From positions 288,501 through 352,500 of the forward strand of contig JAJOZX010002358.1 in assembly GCA_023014485.1 (NCBI GenBank): DNA of 64,000 bases, read 5' to 3'. The number at the start of each line of letters is the position of its first letter. Within the stretch, counting starts at the first letter, position 1. Positions 22,601 through 31,600 of the stretch are shown here, piece after piece. Both the position numbers and the translations under genes were made by a program. The DNA comes from Bathynomus jamesi. Lineage: Eukaryota; Arthropoda; Malacostraca; Isopoda; Cirolanidae. The notes beneath the pieces were generated by a model. The model did not search any database and was not told the origin of the DNA. It saw only the letters and a list, made by a program, of their open reading frames with translations.

Positions 22601-25600
22601 TTTATTTATCGCTATCTGATTTTGTGTTTCGAATTTCGCATCATCTGTCATTATTATCCCGAGATCAATCGCTTTCATGCTTCTCTGAATTTCCTGTCTA
22701 TCTGGAGCATAATATGCAGTCTGTTTAAGTTCTTCTTTTCTACCATATCTCAAGAGCTGAAATTTCTCGGCGTTGAATGACATGTTGTTGTCTTCTGACC
22801 ATTTGTATATTTTGTTCGTGTCCCTCTGCAAGGCCTCCACGTCATGTACATCGCTGATTTTTCTGCTGATCTTTGTATCGTCTGCAAAGGATGTTACTAT
22901 ACTATTGCTGTTTACTCCGCTGTCTATGTCTGTTAGCATGATAATGAACAGGAGTGGGGCCAGTACTGTCCCTTGTGGTACTGAGCTGCGTACTTCCGAT
23001 TCTGATGATGATATACCTTGAAGTTGAGTTTTTAAAACCAGTGGGAAAAAGGTGTGTGCGCGTGTCGGGGGAGGGTGTACACAGTCATTTCCCGAATATA
23101 AACTTTAATAATTAATTACATGAAATTCAAAGAAGAGACAGTAATGCTTTATTTTGCATGTTGTTGCATAACAAGTTTTTTCTTGTCAAGGTTTGGTGTG
23201 GATTAATGCATGATAGGCCCATTCTTCTTTACTGACAAGAATGTTATGGTGCATGTGTACCTGGACATGCTCGAGTTCTTTGTAGCCCCCTTAGTTGGAA
23301 GACCTTCAACCATCTATCATTTTATAGCCAGCAAGACGGTGTGCCTCCACACTGGGGTTTTTAGTGCGCGAGTTCTTGAACACCACTTTTCCCGGAAGAT
23401 GGATTGGACGCGACGGGCCAGTGCCATGACATCCACGATCTCCCGATATCACGCCCCTAGACTCCTTCCTGTGGGGATATGTAAAGAATTATGTTTACCA
23501 TACTCCCGTGGCTGACATTGACATTCTTCGTGCTAGGATTTGCGATGCTATCAACAGTGTCACGAGAGAGATGCTAGCGAATGTATGGCGTGAACTCGAA
23601 TTTCGCTCGGATGTGCTACGGCGAATATGTTGAAATTTCATGAGAAACAATAAACTTGATGTATTCCGCAACAACACGTAAAACAAAGCATTACTGTGTT
23701 TCATTGAATTTCATATAATTATTATTAAAGTTTATAATCGAGAAAGGACTTTGTGTACACCCTGTACATTAACCTTTTTCCACTGGTTTTAAGAATTAAT
23801 TTTTTCGTGGGTACAAATTTATTCTCGAGCTGTGAAGGCTTTTTTGTTTTAATCAGGGATGGGGAGTCGGCCAAAAACAACCGACTCCCGACTCTTTCCT
23901 TATCATGCTGATCTACAACCTTATAAATATTGGGATGTTTGTTTCGTAGATGGCGTTTCAAGTTTGAGGCTCTAGTTGGAGCATTAGCATGTTTCCCAGT
24001 GTAAGCACTAATTTTTGCATTACACTCTTTACCATCCTTTTCTACTTGACAAATAAAAATACTTTCATCCTCATTTAGCTTAAAATATTGAAAGACTGCT
24101 GATTTTCTACTAGGCGCACGACTCATTACTAATAGGGGCTAATTAAATTAGTAATTAATATATTGCTAATTTTTATATGGTACCTAGTATCCTAAAATAG
24201 AAATATGAAATTTATTTGCTAAGATTTACCAGAACAATAAATCAAATGTGGAAATGTGAATCTAGAATTAGTTCAGGAAGATATTTATTTAGGGCAGAGT
24301 AGTAGTATTCTGGTAAATTGTTGGCATATAGAAATTGAATCAAAGAGTCGGGAGTCGGTCGTTTTTACCGACTCCCGACTCTTCAAAAAAGCCCCGACTC
24401 CCGACTCCGACTCCCCACCTCTGGTTTTAATGGAAAATGAAAATAATTCATACTGTATTAAAAATTCGGTCATTGACACGCTTAAGGGCCATGTTAAATA
24501 AAATAAATAGTCCAGCTTCACAATTATTTATATCATTGTAAATTGTAAGACCCATGTATTTATTTTAATAATAATTGTTGTTTAGTTCAAAAACCTTCAT
24601 TCGGGACTTGCATGTTTATTTAGAGTAATATTTTCAGGTACGTGAGTGGTGTTCCTGGAACAGGAAAGACTGCGACCGTTCGTGAGGTAGTGAGACTCCT
24701 TCACGAATGTGAGAATGAGGGTATGGTGGCCCCGTTTCAGTTTTTGGAAGTGAATGCTATGAAACTTACAAAACCTCATCAGTTATGGGTCCAGGTTTGT
24801 GATTGTTTTTAATTCTAAAACAAAAAATACGACTTAAATATTAGGTCAGATGTGATGCGAAGAGAGTATCGTCATTTAAGTGTTTTTTTACTAGCTTTAC
24901 GTACGTACATTTTAAAATATATTTCCTATTCTTTAATGGGTGAGCATGATGACTTTGGAAACTGAAGAAACTTATATCACTCGCACTCTCTTTCAAAAAT
25001 ATGCACGAGGATCACTACTGGGAATAAGGTACCATCCAAACTTCAGGAACTCGGGGTTGTCTTTCATGAAAGGTTGGTCATACCTGTCTTGGTACCAGGG
25101 ATGTCACGGGTACCCGAACGGGTAATGTACTACTCGATGATACCCGACCCGATCGGGTAATAGCTAAAAACTCGGGTACGGGTTAGTAAAAACCAAATTC
25201 TAATTTAATTTTAATTTTATTGTTTTGCAGGTTTTCTTGATATATTTTTTGTATAATATTTTTTAACAAAACATTCAAAATGGCAAATCGTAGTATGGTT
25301 TGGGACTATTTTGTCATTGATAAATTAGATAATAGTAAAGCCAAGTGCTTGAACTGCACACAGTTAATAAGTTGCGGTACTAAACCAACAAATTTTGGAA
25401 CGTCTTCAATACCCGATCGGGTATTACACTTCGGGTACCCGTACCTGATTACCCAGTAAAAGCGCTACCCGTTGCATCCCTACTTGGTACGCAGAGTGAG
25501 ACCAACTTTTCCATGAACTGCTCCCATTCTCTGTTTTTCGTCAACTCTTGCGCCGCATTTGTATCAACCCCAAGTTTATTCACATATTAACTTATTAAAA

Positions 25601-28600
25601 CCTACCTTCCTTTTATAGTCTTCCTCTACTTTCCATACGATATTATTATTATTGCTGGATATATCCGGAAGGAGTCGGCATGTTTAAACTGTCGGCTTAC
25701 ACGTCTTGACAGTTTTCTAGCTATTACGACTATTATAATAATAATAATTATTTCGTTGTCGTAAACTTTTAAGGAAAACACTATACTGGAAAAACATCAT
25801 TCTAATTATGGCTTGCTTGTAAAGGTATTGTAATTTGTAGTCTGGGTAAATTTATTGAAAATTGAATTTAATTTTTTTTCAGTTTGGATAGATTTGTTGC
25901 AGTGGAATTTTTTATTCCTAAGTGTAAATTTTGGGTTCGGAGAATTTACTGCATGGAATAGAATAGAATAGAATAAAATAACCTTTATTAATAATAAAAT
26001 AAATACATTTTTTTTCAATTTACCAATGACATGAATAATTGCGAAGCTCGACTATTTATTTTATTTAATTTGGCCCTTAAGCTTTAGGCTTTACTGGGCT
26101 CTTATTAAAAATAAGCAGCTAGTTGTTATAAATTAATAATAATAAATAAGTATTATTAATAGTTAAAACATGTATTAAAATATTAAACAATATTAATGGA
26201 CAATATTAAACAATATTAGTGGACATTAATCCCAGATTTTTGTTAGTATGCCATTATTAATTGGGATTTCAACTTTGTTTTAAACAAATTTACATTCACA
26301 ATATTTTTTATATCGGCATGCGAGTCATTCCATAGTTTCAATCCAATGAAAATGGGTAGTTTTTGAGATGAAGACAATCTAAATTGAGGTATAACGAGCT
26401 TTGATCTATTTCTGGTCTGATACGAGTCGATTTCTTGAGTTACAAAATATCTATTTATCCATTGCAAATTAATGATTTTGTTCTTACACTCGTAAATAAA
26501 AATAAAATGTGCCAGTTTGGTTATATCGTTGAGCTTTAGTAGGTTTAGCTCTTTAAATAATGCGCTAGAGTGATCAAGGAAATCCGCATCAGATAACCTT
26601 ATTGCTCATTTTTGGATGACAAAGATGCCATTTTATGCGTTGTTAGCGGAGTTTCCCCAAACAAGGGTGCAGTATGTTATCTAAGGAAGAAAAAGAGTAT
26701 GATAAAGAGTCGATAAAACTTGTTCAGGGACTACATTTCTAAGTTTAAACATTATAGCAACGCTCCTTGAAATCTTTTTCGCGATATAATTTACATGATC
26801 ATTCCATTGCAAATTCTTATCTAGCATTACACCAAGAAATTTTGTTATAGTACACTCCTTTATGGCGATTTCATTAACATTAAGTTCATCAAGATATAAA
26901 TTTTTTTTATTAGTAAAAATCATGAAATTTGTTTTACTGGTATTTAGGAAGAGTTTATTGGTAGTCAACCATTTCATTACACTGATGAATTCTGAATGAA
27001 ATATATTCTTAGCTGTATTAACATCTTTGCGAGAAAAAGAGACAGTTGTATCATTTGCAAACATTATGAAGTCCAGTATATCAGATGAACGTGGAATGTC
27101 ATTTATATATAATAAAAATAACAGTGGACCCAGAACTGAACCCTGTAGTACACCATGTTTGACAAGCGTTTTAGTTGAGCAAACCTTATTTACTGATACA
27201 AAATGATATCTGTTGGACAAATAACTTTTAAATCAATCACTGATTGCTCCTCTAAAGCCGTAACAATATAATTTATTAAGTAGAATATTATGGTCTATTT
27301 CATCAAACGCCTTACTCAAATCCATAAATATTGATATCATTATTTCTTTGTTCTCCTTAGCTATATTTACATTTTCCATAAGATTTAAAATAGCCATTTC
27401 CGTTGTTTTATTATTACGGAAGCCATATTGATTTGGAGATAATAAATTGTAGGGTTCTAAATATCGCTGCATTCTACTTTTTACAATTTCAAAAACTTTG
27501 CTGAACACAGATAATGAACACACCAGCTTGTAATTTGTTGCTAATGTAGGATCACCCCCTTTAAAAAGGGGTTATACAACCAGTTTTTAGCATTGATGGG
27601 AATATTCCTTTGGAAATACTTTGATAATTTTAGCCAAAGTTACAGATATCTTATCTTTAACAAGTTTCAATATAGGTACAGGAATGTTATGAATGTTATT
27701 TTTTGTATTTTTTAATTTACCAATCTGGACCTCAGAAGAGGTAGCAGGAACAAAAGAAAATGAATTTAGTGGGCTGGGTGACATATATTCTAGAGGTGAG
27801 TGATCATTATTTATTAATTGTGAGCGAAGCTTATTCGCTATTGAAGTAGAATGTGCACTTAAAGAGTGCAATAGCAGTATCATCAGTAATTTCTTTATTA
27901 TCAACATTTAATTTCTCTCTCGAATTTTTCTTAATTTGTTTTCCGAGAAGATTGTTTATGGTTGTCCAAGTGTTTTTCATGTCTCCTTTATGTTTGGAAA
28001 ATTGATTATAATAGTTATATTTTGAAATTTTGATTATTTTAGTTAATTTGTTTCTGTATTGAGTATATTGTATTTTAGGAATTTTGCAGTACTATAATTG
28101 TAATGTTTATGTTCAGTCAATGAGTTCGTCTTGATGGTTTTATGGTTTATTTTAACATGAATTAAATACAGTATTTGATATGTTTAATGGAAATGGTATT
28201 TATAGTAGTAGTAGGCAATACTGTATGAGAATTTAAACTGTGATTATAATATGCTCTAACTTAATTAAGTGATAGCACCTAGTGCATGTTTCATAAAATT
28301 TTATTCTGATATAATTTTCCTTCTAGGCCGCATTTGTGTCTTTAGGTAAGTTACAGGCTAACTAAGACCCTAACATCCACTCTAGGCTATCCCAAGAAAA
28401 AAGTAGGGAAAAAAATAAATGAAAAATAGAAAAAGCAAATTAAAATAAGGGTACTAAAACCTGATACCATGCTCGCACTTGTAGACGCGTAAAGACTTCA
28501 CCTAGTAGTAGTAAAATATAGAACAGGCAAGGCTGTCCCTCCTTCGCCAGCGACTGTTAACAAAAAATTGTGAAAGGATTTATAGGAAAGTAGGAAAAAT

Positions 28601-31600
28601 ATACTGAAAGGAATAGTTTTAGAGCTTAAGATGTTGCTATATTGTTAACATTTACTTGTAAGTTAATTGTATTATGTTCTTTTATTTCCTTGTATAACTG
28701 AATTTTTAGAAATATTTTGTTTCAGTCGACTCGAAAGTTTGTTATAAGAAGGTGAATGCCTAGTGTTTATTAATGTTTGCGAGTCTAATGCTGGAGTCAA
28801 ATTGGTCGTGCATATTTCCTCAGAGAAAAAGAAGTGTTTTAACTTGAAACTATTGTATTTGCATAAAGTTCTTGTTCTGACTTTAAGAAAATTTAATCAT
28901 TTTACAGTTACGTTGCTCCCATCATATTTAAGTAAAATTAATATTTCTTGAATTTACCCTATTGTAATTATTACATAAAGAAACAAATCCTTATCAAATC
29001 ATGTTATTAAGAGTAATGACCATAATATGAGAAGGATCTTCGTATTTGTAAACCTCATTTCGCGGTATTTCAACTTCCATAGTTTTTGTTACTCATTTGA
29101 TTTCAAGATTTCCAATTTTAATTGCGCTGACTGAAATCCCGCAACGCGGGTTCGAGTCCCACTAGCTCTTAGTTTTACGTTTTATTATTTTTCCCGTATT
29201 CATATTTTTCAATTTTGTTAATAGATTTGGGAGGGTTTGACGGCTCAGAGAGTCACAGCTGACCACGCCTATTCACTGTTCGAAAAGTCGCTCGCCTCGT
29301 CATCAAGACCCAAAAGAAAAAGTATCTTTTTGCTCCTCGATGAATTAGATTTATTGTGGACGCGAAAACAGGTGAGATCGTCTCTAGCTGAATCCTTTGA
29401 ATTGCTTTTTGATTTTGTTTTGCTTTATTATAATGGGGACTGACTGATACGGTGATGCCAATATATTGGGATTCGTATTACACTTTGGAAGACTGAAATA
29501 TCATGAAAGATGATGCTTGAAGTATCGGAACTCGTACTGTGAATATTAATAAATTTTTCTCTGATAAAATGCTTTTACTACTACTCAGTTATTGAAACGT
29601 GTTTATTGCATTATCTCAGTCGTCTTAAAATGAGGAAACTAGACAAATTAATGAATTATATAACAGTTCGATAATGCAAAGTATTCTGAGAAGGAAGTTG
29701 AAGATTTCTGGTCCAAAAGTTTCAACTCGTGATTCCGCGCAAGTCTTGCGTTAACTCGGTTCTGACGAAATGGACCATACTTTTATGGGTCGTTTTTAGC
29801 CTAAACATAAGTAACAGTTTGATTTTAAATGAAGCAATCATAAAAACTTTTGGGTCTCTCTCCTTCAGGATGTGATGTACAATTTGTTTGATTTGTCGTC
29901 CCGCATTGATAGTCGCTTGATTGTTGTAACGATCGCCAACACCATGGATCTGCCTGAACGGATGATGATAAGTCGTGTTTCATCCAGATTAGGCTTGACG
30001 CGGATGACGTTCCATCCGTACACATTTAAGCAGTTGCAAGTAGGAGGAATTTTCTTTTATATGTATCATATATAACATATTTAGTGTTTTCACCCCATTC
30101 ACTTCATTATTCATAGATTTTTTATTCGTGGTAAAATAAATGTTGAATACCTATGGTAAAGCAAGTTTTTAATTATTCTTTGTAGATAAAATTAAGAAAG
30201 ACTGATTCTGTGATTCGTCCATTTTGTATATTGTACGTGTTAACGATTCCGAGTTTATGATATTGCGTTATAGTAAGTAGGAAAACTTTAGTGTGTGTGT
30301 GTGAGCAATTTTCTTTTCGAAATCGTCAGGAAATTATCGCTTCTCGTTTGATGGGCATCAAAGCCTTTGATCCTGATGCCATTCAGCTTGTGGCCAGAAA
30401 AGTCGCCGCAGTGTCGGGGGACGCGAGAAGGGCTCTGGATGTCTGTCGAAGGGCAACGGAGTTGGCGGAACAGAAGAAGATGGAGTTCATTTCGTCACCG
30501 ATAAAGTCTCCAAAGAAGCTGAATGTTTTGGTGGGAATGTGCCACGTTTCCGAAGCCATTGAGGAAATGTTTTCCTCCCCTAAAATCACAGCCATAAGGT
30601 GAATGGTTTACTTCCTACTTCCCTCTGCTTCCTTTTCCTTGTTTACTTTCTAGTAGAACTTTGTAATTTTATTTAGCTATTTACTACTGTAGTAGTAGTT
30701 AGTAGTTGGTGCTGTTGTAGTTGTAGTAACGACTCCTTTCAAAGCTGTTGTAAAGCGATTCCTTTCAAAGAAGATACTGAAAAAAATTTATTTTCCGCAG
30801 TTATATAAAAGATTTACAAAAATGTTTTCTTAAAATATGATTTATAGATTTTATCTTTCACAATTTTTTATGGTTTTATTTTGTCTTGGTTGAAGATTGT
30901 GAAAATAATTTTCATGGTTTGTAATATCTCATTATAATTTATCCTGTTTTCTAATGTCATAACATTTTTTTTTGTTGCGTAAGTTGTTCGTTTTTATATT
31001 AACACGATACAACCCTTACTTATAAGTGCAAAATGAAATGCACTGCGCAGGCCACTAATGAAGGACACGGTTAAGGATTGAAACGTCATTTTTCAGCAAA
31101 TTATGTTTATAGTGTGGGTTTTTCATTTACGGGAGATAACTAAATGGTTCTTTTTTCAGACTCAGTAGTCAAATGGACAAATATATCCTTCAGGCGGTCT
31201 TAATGGAATTTACAAGAACAGGAATCGAAGAAGCTGTGTTGATTCGAGTGTTGGAACATTTACAAAGTATTTGCAGTCTTGAAGGTGAATTTCCAACTCA
31301 TTTTTTGTTTTAAGATATCATTCTCGTCTAAGTTCCTTTTAAATTTCCATGATATTAGGATTACTTATTATTTTGATATAGGTTGTGTACGGTACCTTCA
31401 TAATTCTTATTACTGTTAAGGGAAAAGATAAGGTTGTAATTCTTGCGTAGCTGGCTTAATTCCATCCGTGAAGGCATTTGGCTGGAGATCTTTACGTTCC
31501 GAGTGTAATCCTTGACCACCGAACCACGGGAACTCATGAAAACCGTTTAGAGAAAATAAAAGAAGTATTCTGGGAGAAATTTCCGTTGATACGGTGGAGA

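Larger units (their letters stand above)
19527..24637 (+). other. ORC1 intron 8, transposon-filled
   Basis: A 5.1-kb intron. It holds a Tc1, an inverted-repeat element with poly-G, a LINE fragment, a mariner and a BED-finger hAT derivative (separate entries). Unassigned parts are 19527-19755, 21859-21954, 23764-23845 and 24432-24637. Confidence 0.8.
24795..29224 (+). other. ORC1 intron 9, transposon-filled
   Basis: A 4.4-kb intron containing a hAT derivative (25096-25482) and a LINE (25955-28085). 24795-25087, 25491-25954 and 28086-29224 show nothing recognisable beyond a short tRNA-like B box (gcgggttcgagtcccac, about 29145-29161). Confidence 0.8.
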
